Source: Polytrichum commune (lineage: Eukaryota > Streptophyta > Polytrichopsida > Polytrichales > Polytrichaceae). Taken from it: 64,000 nt of DNA. The position numbers and the translations under genes were made by a program. Below are positions 24,081-36,570 of this stretch, in pieces. The stretch's first letter is position 1, and every line of letters starts with the position of its first letter. The stretch lies in the NCBI GenBank assembly GCA_950295325.1, contig OX485809.1, forward strand, positions 35,841,081 through 35,905,080. Direction: 5' to 3'. The notes under the pieces were generated by a model. The model had not been told where the DNA came from, ran no database searches, and saw only the letters and a program-made list of their open reading frames with translations.

Positions 24081-24715
24081 AGTTTACGGACGCACGTCCG
24101 TAAACTTTCCACAGGTTGTTTTGAATTATAATGTCAGAATGAACTATCCGAAAAGATTTTGCATATGTCAATATGAAATTTCACATGTAGTTTATGGACG
24201 CGCATCCGTAAACTATCAACGGGTAGTTGGGGATGAGAATCTCAACTATGAACAAAGATAAGATTTAATAAGATAGTTCTAGTTTACGAACGCACGTCCT
24301 TAAACTAGTAGTTGGGTTTACGGGGTTAGCACTAATTTACGGACGTGCGTCCGGAAACTAGGAATGGGGTTTACTTGGATGTCACTAGTTTACGGACGCG
24401 CGTCCATAAACTAGGAATGGGGTTTACTCGGATGTCACTAGTTTACGGACGCGCGTCCGTAAACTACGAATTTGGTTTCCTCGGATGTCACTAGTTTACG
24501 GACGCGTGTCCGTAAACTAGGAGTGGGGTTTACTTGGATGTCACTAGTTTACGGACGCGCGCCCGTAAATTAGGAAAATATACTGTCCATTAGTAATAAT
24601 ATTGTTTTTTAAATATATCCAGAACTTACGGACGCGCATCCGTAAGTTCTGGATATATGTTGCATGCTTCACCCACCTGGTGCGTCAAAGTTTACGGACG
24701 CGCGTCCGTAAACTT
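24081..24715. repeat. cluster of eleven P1 palindromes just 5' of the E1 gene start
   Basis: Copies start at 24081, 24188, 24281, 24333, 24384, 24438, 24491, 24545, 24613 and 24688, with an extra AT-rich extension around some. From 24333 to 24575 five copies form a tandem array of 53-bp units. Cores vary (CG, CA, TG) while the arms stay intact or nearly so. 24613-24658 is an almost perfect 46-bp palindrome and 24688-24715 a perfect 28-bp one. They lie in the presumed leader intron of the minus-strand gene. I count ten discrete copies; the call allows for one degenerate copy in this stretch. Confidence 0.88.
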
Positions 24716-25745
24716 CAAGCCCTACATTGGTTAATCTGGTCCTTGTTGAGAGGGTTCCGGATTTTCAGGAAGGTGGTTTTGTATATGATGCAAAATACAA
24801 GCAAACCAGCAAAGAACAAAAAAAACCAAGCAATCAAACAATCAAACCAGCAAGTAAAAAAACAAGAAATAAACTAAAACACAATCAAACAAGCAATCTA
24901 TGTACTTATGCAAGAGGCCAGCAAGTAAACAAACAACCACGCCAGCAAGCAAAGCAAAGCCAAGCAGCAAGCACAAGCAAATCAAACAACTGTAAGCAAG
25001 CAAGCACACAAGCAAAAGAGAGAAAAAACAATCACAAGCGAGCACATAAACAAAAGATTAAAAAACAATCACAAGTAAGCACAAGCAAGCACAACCAGCT
25101 AGCAAGCACAAACAATGACACAAGCAGCAGGCAATCAAACAATTAAACAAGCAAGTCAAAGCAAGAAATTAACTAAAACACAATCAAACAAACAACCTAT
25201 GTCATTATGCAAGAGGCCAACAATCAAACAAGCAACCAAGCTAGCACAACAAAACACAAGCAAGCACAACCAGCAAGCACAAGCAATGCAAAGCAAAGCA
25301 AAGCAAATCAGCAAAGCAAAGCAAAGCAAAGTAAAGCACAAGCCAAGAAAGCACAAGCAAAGCAAAAGCAAAGCAAAGCACAAGCACAAAGCAAAGCAAA
25401 GCAAACCAGCAAGCACAAGAACAAACACAAACACAAACAACAAACAACCTTGTGAGGTGACCAGGAGCGCCAACAGCAAGAGGAGCAACGCCACCAGCAA
25501 GAGGAGCGCGGAGAGGAGAGGAACGCCAACAGCAAGAGGAGAGGAGCGCGGAGAGAAGCGCCAACAACAAGAGGAACGCGGGGAGGAGAGGGTTTAGGGT
25601 GACAACAACAAACCCTAGAGAAGCAAGAGAGGAGCGTGAGAAGAATGTGAGGAAGGAGAGCGAGAGAGGGGAGGCGGAGAAATGAGAGGGTGAAAATGGG
25701 CAAATAAAACCCTAAAACCCTTAAGTACTCAAGAGGAGCCCCCCA
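24716..25745 (-). promoter_or_regulatory. probable 5' leader and promoter region of the E1 multi-domain gene
   Basis: Read on the minus strand, 25720-25450 is a CT-rich stretch containing CTCCGCCTCCCCTCTC and GTTGTTGGCG repeats, typical of a plant 5' leader. It is followed (25440-24780) by low-complexity TTGCTTGC/TTTGC repeats. The corresponding region of E2 (52080-52480) is also CT-rich, then microsatellite-like. Long open frames here are low-complexity artefacts. No clear TATA box was identified. Confidence 0.4.
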
Positions 25746-25801
25746 TCGCCACGTGGCTGAACCCTATAGGTTCATATTGGAGAGGTATGTGGCACACCTC
25801 T

Positions 25802-27477
25802 CCCTCTTTAGTAAGACACGTTTGGAAATCACAAAAAATGTCGTATTATCGACATGTTGTCTTCTCGTTAATATGACAAACGCTGTAAAATTGTCGTACT
25901 ATTGAGCGAATAAAAAAACAAAAGAAATATGAGCTTCAAAACACACACAACGGATGTAAGAAATTATTATATATATTGTATGAAATAATAACGTATAACT
26001 TCAAACAAATACAAGCGTTCTCAATAATTATTGAAATAAGAGTCCAGTGATCTGAGTCTAGTGTTGCCTACCTAAGTGAAACAAGTTGTCTAATAAAAAA
26101 TTAGACAACAATGATGCATAACGTTGACGCTTTAATATTGTACGTGAAAAAACATCATCCAAATGAACCAAATGCAAATTAACATTAAAATCAAAGCCTT
26201 CTGCATTATTGATTCCCAAAACGGCATCCACCAACTCAACAACCATTATACACACTTCTTGCTCAATATCATATGCATATAAGTATTAGTTGACATGTCA
26301 CCATCATCCAGTCGCAACATCCAATTACACTAAATATCACTAAGCCTATGAAAGTAAGGTACTTTTAACTGTGAACTCAAACACTAAATTTCAACTATTA
26401 ATGGTAATAAGTGGAAGTGACATATAATGTGTACCATTAATTATATGATTAAAATTTAACAATGACAAAAGGAGAAGGGACATGGTAGTAACATAGCATG
26501 TAAGATACAAATTGTAAAAACATAGCACCAGTGACAATTGGGTTCTGCACCTTGTACTCGAATATAGTCTTTGTTTAAAATAATCTCTTGAAACCCTTAT
26601 TTTCATTAAATAGTGGCAGGCTCTTGGTCTGAAACCTAAATATCACCCTTATTTCATTTTTTCCATGTCGACATAAATATTTATATATTTCACATTTTCA
26701 TTCGTAGGTTTATTTGGGAATTGTTGTTCTGCCAACCGACTATGGTGCTAACCCAACTCACACCATATTACTTCATAACTCCACATGATAGATTGTTTGA
26801 TATTAGTCCTTCAATGTAGCATCATATTTATGAAAAAGCCCAACTAACATAAGGTGAAGATGCATGACCTGGAGTCATATTAGTCACCTTTCATTTATTA
26901 ATACCCTAACCAAACCCATTCTACAATACAAATCCTAATGTTTATTAAGTTCACAATGATAAGCCTAGGGAAGTTTTCGGTATTGAAACTATAGGACAAT
27001 ATGAGGTTGAGTAACTCAAGTGTAACATTTTTTTGTGGAGTTGTTACAATATGAAGGTAAGTGGACTTTAAATGACTAGTACACTAACTATCGCTTATTA
27101 TTACGAATTACGATATGCTACAACTATTTATTGTATGATAGTATATCATTGTCCACAATTAAATTACATCAATAAAAAAAATTTAAAGATTAAGCATTTT
27201 GTAAATACAAACATCGACATATGCCACTCTTTGGACTCCTCTATCAAGAGTCTTTGAAAATATTTGTATTTGTTTGGAGTTATTAGCTCTTATTTCATAT
27301 CATCTATATTGCCTATTAAACTTGTTGTATATATATCTTTGCGCTCATTTTTATTATGATAATTTCGTATTCCCTCAATAATATGACAACTTTACGCCAC
27401 TTGTCATATGAATGAGAAGACGACACCTAGATAACATGACATTTTTGTGTTTCTCACACTTGTCATACTAAAGAGGG
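25802..27477. mobile_element. 1.68-kb non-coding element with ~115-bp terminal inverted repeats
   Basis: The left end starts CCCTCTTTAGTA at 25802 and its inverse ends at 27477. The two arms stay alignable for about 115 bp, with shared ATGACAA and GTCTTCTC blocks and several mismatches. The interior (25920-27370) is AT-rich with no protein. No target duplication is evident. It is a non-autonomous DNA element inserted in the intergenic part of E1. A block near 27222-27310 recurs with about 80% similarity at 27817-27905, just outside the element. Confidence 0.7.
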
Positions 27478-29508
27478 TGAACAATAATGACATTCATGTT
27501 CGGTTTGGATGAATTTGCATGTTAATCTCTTTAATTCTTGGAGGACATAACTCTCGTCCGTCACTTGAGGTCATCCTAAGCCGGTATCAATAACACAACC
27601 TCGAAGTGCGAGGCTTGGAAGAAATTTCACCATATTTTGAGAAGAACGACATAATACTATGGGTTGAGGGTTTAGGGTTTAAGGGGTTTAGCATGAATGC
27701 AAGTCTAGAACCTAGGGTGAGCATTCAACTACCCTACTTCTTGTAATCATGAGGCCAAATTGCTTGCCTCTCATTTGAGAGTTTTAATGATAAAATGAGG
27801 TAGTGGGGATGTCAATCCAACTACACTCTTTGGAATCTTGTGTCAAGAGTTCTTGAAAATGTTTGTATTTGTTTGGAGTTATAAGCTCTTATTCATACCA
27901 TCTAATAGGGTTGAAGTCATATGCCTATGATATTATCTTGCACAATATTACGAATTAATTCAATCCCTTTGAACATAGGTCTAGTAAGCTTGTATTAAAA
28001 GTGCACGCAAGGGTATGTATTGAATTTACATCCCTCTTGTACATTAAACAACCATCGGGATTCATTGAATCCTTCCACGAGCTTGTATATCACCTACATC
28101 AAGTAGTAGCAAACTGTTTTTTATTCTAGAATTTTGTTTCCATGGTGACATGGATTGATGTGTTAAGTACTCCATTAAAGAATACCAATTAATATATAAG
28201 ATCTTCAAAACCTTTCATCAAAAGTATATGTTAAAAGCAAATGGCTAAAGCCGGCTTGGAACATAAATATTATAATGATCTTCAATGTTTTGAAGCCTTA
28301 ATTGTTTCCATATTTGTATCCCTTCATTTCATTTTAAACTTGGGGTCACATCAAAGGATAACAAGTCCCGGCTAAATCTTCTACTTGCATGTAAGGGGTA
28401 CATTTCACCCAAAAAAATAAGATTCAAAAAAATGAAAGTTAGGGTTACATAACCCAAGTTTTATGGCTCTCATTAAAGGATACCAAATGAAGATTTTGTA
28501 CATGGCAATTAGAATTGTTATTGACAGTTTCATGAATATTTGTTCAATGTCATATACTTTTTCACCACTTACTCCATCTTGCAAAATAATTGGTGTTGTT
28601 CAATAACTAAGAATGCTTGCAACCAAACCCTAAACCCTAAACCCACCAAACCCTAAATCCTACCTAGGTCCATAGATGTTCTACTTTCATGGCCTCACGG
28701 AAATCAAAGTTTCTGTATGTATTAATAATTTTTTGTGTAGGTGGGGAAATTAAAAGGGTTGGATGGTAGGGTGGTGGCCGATTGTATTACAATATTAAAT
28801 GCAAGATGAGAGGAGAGAACATGATATTCTAATATCATAAGATTGTATGCAAAACAATTAAATAGTTGCTAGATTATTTCCGAAGCACATATATTTTTAT
28901 AGTCCATGGACTACAAATGTTGTTGTGGTGGTTGATTTTTTATACGATTCTATAATTTTTTGTCCACAAATTCTACAATGAACTCTTAATATTGGGTACT
29001 CCATTAATATAAACCCCCCCTCAACAATGTTTATTGCTCATATAATATTAACCAACTTGCTTTGTTGTACACCATAAATATATAGATGCCTTTTGCTTTG
29101 TCATTATGTGGAGTCATGGTCAAATGCATGTTGGCCGCCATGAATACACATTCCATTGCAAGGCTGGCATTCTCCATGTTGGAATATTAGATTTTTGTTT
29201 TTATGAAAGAGTTGGCAGCTAGTATCCTATGCTGAAGAAAGGATCCAAGGGAAGACGACGAGTACTTAAGGGAAATCCCCCCACTAAGGGACTCTTTTTG
29301 CATCTCAGATGTGGGTTGCGCTCTTGAGACCCTTGTAGTGTGGTGGATACTTGTTTCGCGCAGGTATAGATCCTATTGCAATGAACCTATTATACCCTAA
29401 ACCCATATTCGATTTGCACTATCTGGATCTCTGAATGCGATGGATTCTATTTCTGACAGGTATTGTTCACGCTTCAAGTGTCCTATTATGACGCCGCAAA
29501 TTACGGAA
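27478..29508. other. non-coding intergenic region of E1
   Basis: AT-rich DNA with no coding signal. It contains telomere-like tracts (GGGTTTAGGGTTTAAGGGG near 27668 and CCCTAAACCCTAAACCC near 28626). The part next to 29280-29480 may hold the promoter and first leader exon of the DUF7869-like gene, but I could not define a TATA box. Confidence 0.4.
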
Positions 29509-30250
29509 CTTTACGGACGCGCGTCCGTAAACATTACATCTCTTGACTTATTTGCTTATTGAATATCTCATATCTTATTGAATCTCTCAGTGGCTCGTTG
29601 CATCATTGAGTATCTCAATCTATTTTCATTGGCTCATTGAGCATTTACAAGTAGGTTTACGGACGCGCGTCCGTAAACATGCATCCTTTTGGTGTCACAT
29701 GGTGGTATGTCATCTACAATGTGGGCTGTGAATTATTATCTGTTTTGATAGTATGCATATTTGTTCTGATGAATATTTACGGACGCGCGTCCGTAAATCT
29801 TGAACCTTTTGCATCTGTTCTAGTAATGAGATAAAGGTAGATTTTCGGACGAGCGTCCGTAAACATACAAACCTCTTGCATCTGTTCTAGTAATGAGGTA
29901 AAGGTAGGTTTACGGACGCGCGTTCGTAAACATACAAACCTCTTACATCTGTTTAGTAATGGGGTAAAGGTATGTTTACGGACGCGCGTCCGTAAACAGA
30001 CAAACCGTTGGTATACATTCAAATACATTACTGGTAAGGCCAGGAGGTAAAATTTAGTGTAAATGTAAATGGGGCTGGGACTTCTTGGTTCCTTGCAACC
30101 CTATTTGTTTTGGACACAATTATCATTTGACATAGGGATGTTTACGGACGGGCGTCCGTAAACATACATTGTTTAATTTGCCAAGACGTTTGCGCCTAAC
30201 CCTGACATCTCTTATCAGATAATGATTTGCGGACGGGCGTCCGTAAACAT
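29509..30250. repeat. cluster of eight P1 palindromes upstream of the E1 DUF7869-like gene
   Basis: Copies at 29509, 29655, 29774, 29841, 29909, 29974, 30139 and 30224. The four from 29774 to 29998 are in tandem units of about 66 bp. Cores are CG, AG or GG. The last copy ends about 50 bp before the splice acceptor and ATG of the gene. E2 has the equivalent P2 cluster upstream of its own copy. Confidence 0.92.
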
Positions 30251-30300
30251 ACACTGCTTATATTTTATCTCATTCTTCATTTGGCTCTCTTGTAGTGGCC

Positions 30301-33300
30301 ATGGATTCCGACGTCGGTGAAAGTGCGTCCGATTTCTCCTCGGAACCGTCAAGCTATGCTAGCGAGTTTGAAGATGTCGTGGAACAGGAAGCTACAAATG
30401 GTGTGGCCGATGCAGATGATGAAATCATACCACCATGTGAGGGTTATTCGCGGGAGCAGTGGGTTGATCTTGATGTTGTACTACTCAATGCATGTGCCGT
30501 TCCCGTGGCCAACGGTGTTTGTAGGAACTCGAATTCAACGGATTGTATTGATGCAAAACCCCTCGGGGAGGACGATGTTGGGGTGTGCATATTGAACTCC
30601 TTACTTCCATCGGAAGTGCCTCTTGGTTGGAGGTTCTCTCTCCGTCGATGGCCTTTGCGAAGTGTTCATCACGATGGTGTGAGCTTGTGGGATCAATCCC
30701 GCCGATTTGAGCAACTGCAACAGTCTTTGTTCGCCACAATGCGTCCCAGACAAGGTCGTCGTAAATATGATTCCGTTCGTGTGCCTCGTGAACCCACGCA
30801 GCGTCGTCGAGATCATACATTGGGAGACACATCTATTAGGTCCGTAGCCACAAAGGATTGTTGTGCGAAGAAGTGCTGCCAACTATTTCCCCGTGGCAAA
30901 ATCAAATCTTTGAGGCAAGAGATGTGGCTTGCCGACTTTCGTATGCGGTCTGCCAAGAAACTTGAAGTACATCGCAACATGCACTTGGATGCCGGAGGTT
31001 GTAAGGTTGTGACCTTGGAAAATATAGAAGTTTGTTGCCGGGCATGGTACATTATTCATGCTGTTTCAAAGGCAGATTTTTATAGGTTCCGGAACTACTC
31101 GCTGCAAGGAAGGCGTTCTCGGTTTCATGGCAACTCAGGTACAAAGAAGCCCAGGGAGGCAACACTCCAAGCGGCTGCAACTCTGTCAACCATCATTATG
31201 CCATTAGCGGATGCGATGCCACACAAGACACGCACTTTGCCGTCGGGGGAAAAGGTTGTTCAGATGGTTTTACCCACAGGGACAAAATGGAAGAACATAC
31301 TCGTGGATGTTAATGAAGTTGGTGAAAATGTTGGATGTGGGCCGATTTCGTTGTCAAAATTGAGTGTGATCAAGAATCAACAGTTCGCTGAATACATTAC
31401 GAAGAGACCCGGGGATAAGTTTGCTAGGTGTTCTACTTGTGAAAAATATAAAGGCCTTCGAGACGCACATCCAATAGGGACCGAGTCGCACACCAGACAT
31501 CAACAGAAATACATTGAGCATGTCAACAACCAGGAGGCACACCGTCAAGACTACTACAAGAATCGCGCCTTATCGATAATGAGGCCGAACGAGGTGTTGA
31601 CAATCATTCATGACAAAATGGACCATGCGAAGACCGCTTGCCCTTGTTATGCGCGGAAAATAAAGGCCACAGATGGATATTTCAAGTTGCCAATATCTGT
31701 CACAGGTTCGTTGGTTTTCATTTTTTTGGCGTGCCCACATACTCATTTTTAAGAGTTACGGATGCGCATCCGTAACTCGTCTGTGCATGGTTGTTCCTTA
31801 CTTGCGGCAATATCATATTTCCTTCATATATATGATATTGGAATGTACTTCTCATTTGTATGTCTTAATTCAGGTATGATTGCACATGGCCATGTGGACG
31901 TCAAGTATGCACATTATGGCTTGGATTTCTATCCAGGCGACGCCAATCATACCGTAGGGTCTTTTGCAAAACTTCTACGAGATTTTGAGAGTCCGCCAAC
32001 ATCATCCTCGCGTGCTCTTTTTGTTGGATGTGGAACAACTCTGATTTATGAGGCTGTGCTAGAGGGGAAGGAAGTTTGTCTATCTTCACTTCAAGAACCG
32101 CCTGAACAACCTGTTCTTGCTAAACCTTTGCCTCGAACTCTACACGTGCAACTTGATAATTGTGCCAAAGATAACAAATGTCGATACGTGTTTTGTTTCT
32201 GGTCATTGCTGGTAGCAAAGGGCATTTTCAAAGAAGTGTTTGTGTCTTTTTTAATGGTTGGCCATACGCACGATGACATCGACGCTTCATTTGGACGTTG
32301 GATTATGAAGTTGCACGAGGAGGATTTTCCGACAATTCCTCTTCTCATGAAATCATATATGGATTTGGACAATGTGCCAGTCATTCCACATTTGATTGAA
32401 GAAGTGCCCGATTTCAAACGGTTTATAAAACCATTCATTCTTAAGGGGTCTGACCGACTAGTGGGCCACACCAAGGCTCAACAATTCCGATTTTATATGC
32501 GTGACGATGGTCTGCCCGCCATGCAATTCAAAGTTTTGTGCACTTCCCCGAATTGGGGTCCGGAGGAAGGGATACTCATTTGGCGCAAAAACGAAGATGG
32601 CAAATGTGTGCTACCTGATGGTGAGCCGAAGCCTTGCACACCCAACCCCATGAGGAATGGGCCAGAAATCATCAAAGGTATATCTGGATTCATTGAGTAT
32701 TGGAAAGAATTGTGCGAGGAAGACATCACAAGACGTGTTAGGGATACCCACGAACCATTGATTGCGTATTGGGATCGCATTCGCACGGCATTGATAGCAC
32801 CCGATGTTGATACACATTCATGTTTGACACAAGGGTTTTGGCCACAAAATCGAGTGACAGTCGTGGAATCTGAGGCCATGTTGTTCAACAATGGGGACGT
32901 TCATGAAGAGTTCGATGCGGACGATCATTATGTTGGCCCTGCTCGCAATCGACCGGAGCCGTCGTTTCGTGTTGGGGTTGATTGCCACGAAGGTTATTTG
33001 CTGCTCGTACGTGCTGGGGATGAGGAGCATCCCAAGCCAATTTGGTTGGTGAAAGCATTGTCATCACCAAACTTTGTTTCAACTAGTCCAAATTTTCGCC
33101 AAATTGAGGTGGAATATTGCCGTCCAAGCACCAAAGATCAAAATGTGCTCCGGACATATTTAGGGTGGGACACCAAAAAAGGTTTCAAATGGACAATGGA
33201 CTCATCATACGAACCGGTTTGGATAAACACAGATACCATACTTTGTGCTTGGAAACCACGCAAAGATTCGAAATCAGAGACAATGACCATCCCGCAAAAA

Positions 33301-33402
33301 CATATAGATTTTGCCAAAGACAACTTGGCACGTATCGCAGCTGCGGAAAACGATCTTGAAAATGGAAATGAAGTTGAAGATGAAGATGAAGAGAGGGAAT
33401 GA
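30301..33402 (+). CDS. E1 DUF7869-like protein, candidate transposase
   Basis: Two exons: 30301-31705 and 31874-33402, split by a GT-AG intron after codon 468 plus one base, giving 977 residues and ending TGA. The start ATG sits just after a splice acceptor (TTGTAG). The N-terminus is acidic. The middle has conserved Cys and His (TKDCC..KCCQLFPRGK, FARCSTCEKYK). The C-terminal half has LDNCAKDNK, VGHTHDDIDASFGRW and related Asp/His motifs, which recall DUF7869 proteins and an RNase-H-like nuclease core. E2 carries an equally long paralogue with the same intron. No other protein shared by E1 and E2 looks like a nuclease, so this is the best transposase candidate. The family name is from memory of motifs. 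Confidence 0.7.
31752..31777. repeat. P1-type palindrome in the intron of the E1 DUF7869-like gene
   Basis: A perfect 26-bp palindrome with arms GAGTTACGGATG and CATCCGTAACTC around GC/CG. It is the only notable feature of this 168-bp intron. The E2 intron at the same position has none that I can see. Confidence 0.88.
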
Positions 33403-34020
33403 TATTGACGTACGTCGGGACCAAAGTTAGTTGAAATGTGTATTTGTTTGTCATTAATATATGACATTGGGGTTGAATATTATATTAGACACATTTTATA
33501 GATTACAACTAGTATAATATCATTGCATGACTGTATTGATTTACGGATGTGGAATCACCCTTCCCATGCGCTATCAAATATTTTCTAGTATATGTTTATA
33601 TTTACAGATGTGGAATCCAAACTATTTAATATTGCATATTATGTTAATTTGTAAATTCCAATTAACATTGTCAATTTATTTTAAGTATTGTTGCAGTTGG
33701 GATGTGCCATTCAATTCAACCACAATAGGCCAAGAGCTTTATGTTTCGGATGCGATTCCAAGAGTCAATACATATAAAATTAGATGGCTATTTATGGATT
33801 CATTACTTTTGTTCAACACAATCCCAAAAAAACAAATAATCGTGTAATTGTGTGATTTGATTCTCATCCCCATACTTACTATATTTAGTAATATATATAG
33901 TTCCATCGCATATGGATTTCTAAAACATTATGATGTAATTGTTCCCGATGTTCCCGATGTTCCCTACGTTCACAATATTCGCATCCGAAACTATGGGTCC
34001 AATTTATTTTGAGACTTTCC
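33403..34020. other. 3' flank of the E1 DUF7869-like gene up to the terminal repeat
   Basis: AT-rich sequence without a gene. Its length (about 0.6 kb) matches the 0.5 kb between the E2 copy of this gene and the E2 left terminus, which supports the placing of the E1 right end. Confidence 0.5.
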
Positions 34021-34048
34021 AAAGTCTTCAAATAACGAATATAGTGTT
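34021..34048 (-). repeat. E1 right terminal inverted repeat
   Basis: In reverse complement it begins AACACTATATTCGTTA, identical over 16 bp to the E2 termini, then diverges but ends in GACTTT like E2. The overlapping stretch from about 34013 contains AGACTTT and AAAGTCT around CC, a further short palindrome. The 4 bases outside are ATCT. No matching left end was found. Confidence 0.75.
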
Positions 34049-35770
34049 ATCTTACAGAATTCTTCTTCTATTCCTACGCCTGATGTATGATATGTTGTCT
34101 ACATGTATTGCCATATCTACGCTCTATCAATATACTACATGAACAACCAAGATAGATCTACTTCATGTTCATCGCCTTATAAACCTCAACTCTCCTTCGT
34201 CCATTTCTAGAATGTTCTTCTTCACCGAAGGTTTCAGAAGTAGCCTCACAGAAGTCGTTGGAACTGGATGAACGTACGAATACATCCATTAGGCTTCTTC
34301 GTTTAAGTTGCCCGGGCTCACGCCGAGAGCCAGATAAAATCTGCCTCTTCGGTTTATTTCATTGAATGTGACTCCCTCCCTCTAGTGCACGTGTTCCGTC
34401 GAGGGTGTTATTGGACCCGAATTTTGTGTCTGCAGTGAACTTTCTGTTGTTACAGATATCCTCGTCATTACAACCTGTTACTGCAGATATCCCCTTCATA
34501 ATGAAGGTTATTACATTTGGTAACTTGCACCCCACATAAATTTGGGGTCAAAATTACCAAATGTTGGAGGCACATCACTAGATAAGGGTCTTCGCAAGCA
34601 TGGAGACGAGGCCAAATTAAATTGTACACCACAGAGTCGCACAATCCAGGAAGAAGCACGTCACGACCACAATCTACGACGAAGTTGCCAGCACCAACCT
34701 TGACCAAGAATGCGAGAAGACCATTGGCCTCCAGCCAAAGGATAACACAATCACAACAAAGACGAAGAAGAGTAGCACATAGCCAAAGACATAAGATAGT
34801 AGCATCAACCTGCAAGACAGAAAAGAAGGTCAAATCTAAAGGCATTATGAGAGAAATAAAGGCATTAAAACTTGGCATGAAATTCTTTTTTTATATGTCA
34901 TTAAAGTCCCTTTGATATTTCATCTTCAGCGTGGTCACCTAAACATCCCAAACAACATCCAGATGCTCATATGTTATGTACAGTTCACAATCTGTATTCG
35001 AAACCTTGAAGCTTGGTTATAAGGGTATGTAAGGGCCCTCAAAATAATCCCCGTAAATCATGGACAGGTTCCAAAAAACTGGTAGTAGAGACATGCTCAT
35101 GCTTATGTCAATGCAAGCAAGCAAATAGTAATTACAAGGATGCATTCACCTGACCTCTCCTTTCACAGCAGAAACGTGACGCAATTCAACAGAGTCCTAT
35201 CAATCCTCCTCTCTTGATCTTCTTCCAGAACTTCCAAGCTGCTACGCCCAATATCGCTAGCGAATTAAGTTCAACATCGTGAAGCTCAAACATTGCTAGT
35301 CGTGATGAATTAATCTGGTCCATCGACGTAAAATGCCCAGATGAAATCATGTTGCATTGTAGACTAGTCGCAGCTGTTTAAACATGTCATCAATGCCTCT
35401 GAAGAAAAGATTTTACAGTTTCGGTGATCAATCTCAAGAGGGACTCACAACATAATCACATGCACAGAAATGTGTGCAAATTTGCAAAAAGGCCCGAATT
35501 TGGTTTACCAACATACAGTAATTGGTTAAATTCCACCAAGCACAAAAATGCACACATGGAATCATGTTTGCATTGTAAACAAGTCCCGACTCCCAGCTGT
35601 TCTTTACATGCGCTCAATGTGAGAAGAAAAGATTAATCCCCATGTCGAGTGATGAATCTCAGGAATCTCAATGACTAATTTCAAGCTCACAACATGCACA
35701 GAAATATGTACTAATTTACAAGGACGCCAGCATTAAGGAGTGATTATTTATGTCTCAATATGGAACATTG
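34049..35770. other. region between E1 and the CACTA element
   Basis: No recognised gene. A minus-strand frame of 136 codons (34878-34468) is Leu/Cys-rich and may be a chance frame or a decayed exon. The part near 35712-35730 shares GACGCCAGCATTA with the CACTA terminus at 35800, which may mark a duplicated end. Confidence 0.35.
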
Positions 35771-36249
35771 CACTACTGGAAACTAAGTAGTGACGCCAGC
35801 ATTAGCATAGTGACCAGAAATATCGTTCCTTGTCATCGTTGCCAAAAGTGTCAGATAAAAAACTGTGTATACTATGTCCGATGGGCCGGAAAAAATTGCC
35901 TGTGACATTCGACAGCACATAAATTGATAAACAAGGTACTGAAAAAACACGAACAATTCATACACGAGGTGATGAATTTTTCTGTATGTCAGCCACCACG
36001 GAAGATGGGCTCTACACACATTTATTGATATGAGTGGGTTTTACACATGCGCAACACAATGGGTTGCATCAACTCACTCATCCCTTAATTGTGCTTCAGA
36101 GCCCTAATTCATCGATCATGACATTCAGCATGACCGAAACATTCCTAATGACTTCGATCACATTCACAAGCACGACTCGCTCATGCAGTTCCTCCACGAT
36201 CGAAAGGCAGATGATCTAGCCCAGATGCTGTGCATCGATGATGAACTTA

Positions 36250-36570
36250 TCAGCGCCCGAAGCAGGAGACCTTAGCGGATTTGAGGCCCATGGGCTCGCG
36301 GAAGATCTCGTCGTAAGTGAACGTCATGCCTTGACCGGCCTCCATGGAGCGCCCATCGTTGGCGAGGCATGTGCCTGCGTTCACATCCAGCCGCCGGAAC
36401 ACATTGGGGTTCACGAAGTTGGCCGACGAAAAGCACCCGCAGTTCACCACAATGTTCGAAATGGTGCACAGATGGTCCATGCACGTATTGGTAATCTGCA
36501 CTTCGAAGCGTGGAATTTTGTCGCCGGAGATCTGGCCCTGCGCGATACTGATGTCGCTCACCCGGCAGCC
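36250..36570 (-). CDS. TPD1-like secreted protein, last exon
   Basis: This exon begins after a splice acceptor (GTTCCAG) and reads GCRVSDISIAQGQ, then a conserved Cys pattern, NCGCFSSANFVNPNVFRR, CLANDGRSM and FTYDEIFREP, ending in TGA. This is the hallmark of the TAPETUM DETERMINANT 1 family, small secreted cysteine-rich ligands of plant LRR receptor kinases. Only the C-terminal domain is present. I see no signal-peptide exon upstream on the minus strand within about 300 bases. It lies between the CACTA terminus at 35771 and the tnp2 gene, so it may be a captured fragment. It may equally be a host gene. Confidence 0.7.
   Translation of the reverse strand, partial: GCRVSDISIAQGQISGDKIPRFEVQITNTCMDHLCTISNIVVNCGCFSSANFVNPNVFRRLDVNAGTCLANDGRSMEAGQGMTFTYDEIFREPMGLKSAKVSCFGR

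Larger units (their letters stand above)
18205..34048. mobile_element. E1: large multi-gene DNA transposon, palindrome family P1
   Basis: The right end is at 34048, where the reverse complement begins AACACTATATTCGTTA, identical over 16 bp to the E2 termini. E1 holds the same two divergent genes as E2 in mirror order: the ParB-like/FCP1-like gene on the minus strand (about 18205-24037) and the DUF7869-like gene on the plus strand (30301-33402). Between and within them lie 26 copies or variants of the P1 palindrome. The left terminus was not found and may have been removed, so the start given is the end of the last recognisable exon. A 1.7-kb TIR element (25802-27477) sits between the two genes. 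Confidence 0.8.

Noticed and set aside
24081-24715. CRISPR-like array
   Set aside because: Repeats are near-regular, but they are full palindromes with repeated, not unique, spacers in a eukaryotic genome.
24842-25703. Long ORFs on both strands in the AAGCAAGC/CTCTTGCTG region
   Set aside because: They read low-complexity repeats (poly Lys/Gln/Ser, or Leu/Cys) in several frames at once and have no homologue in E2. They are artefacts of the leader sequence.
28626-28665. Telomere array
   Set aside because: The CCCTAAA units here and near 50062, 50490 and 51250 are two or three degenerate repeats each, typical interstitial motifs and not a chromosome end.
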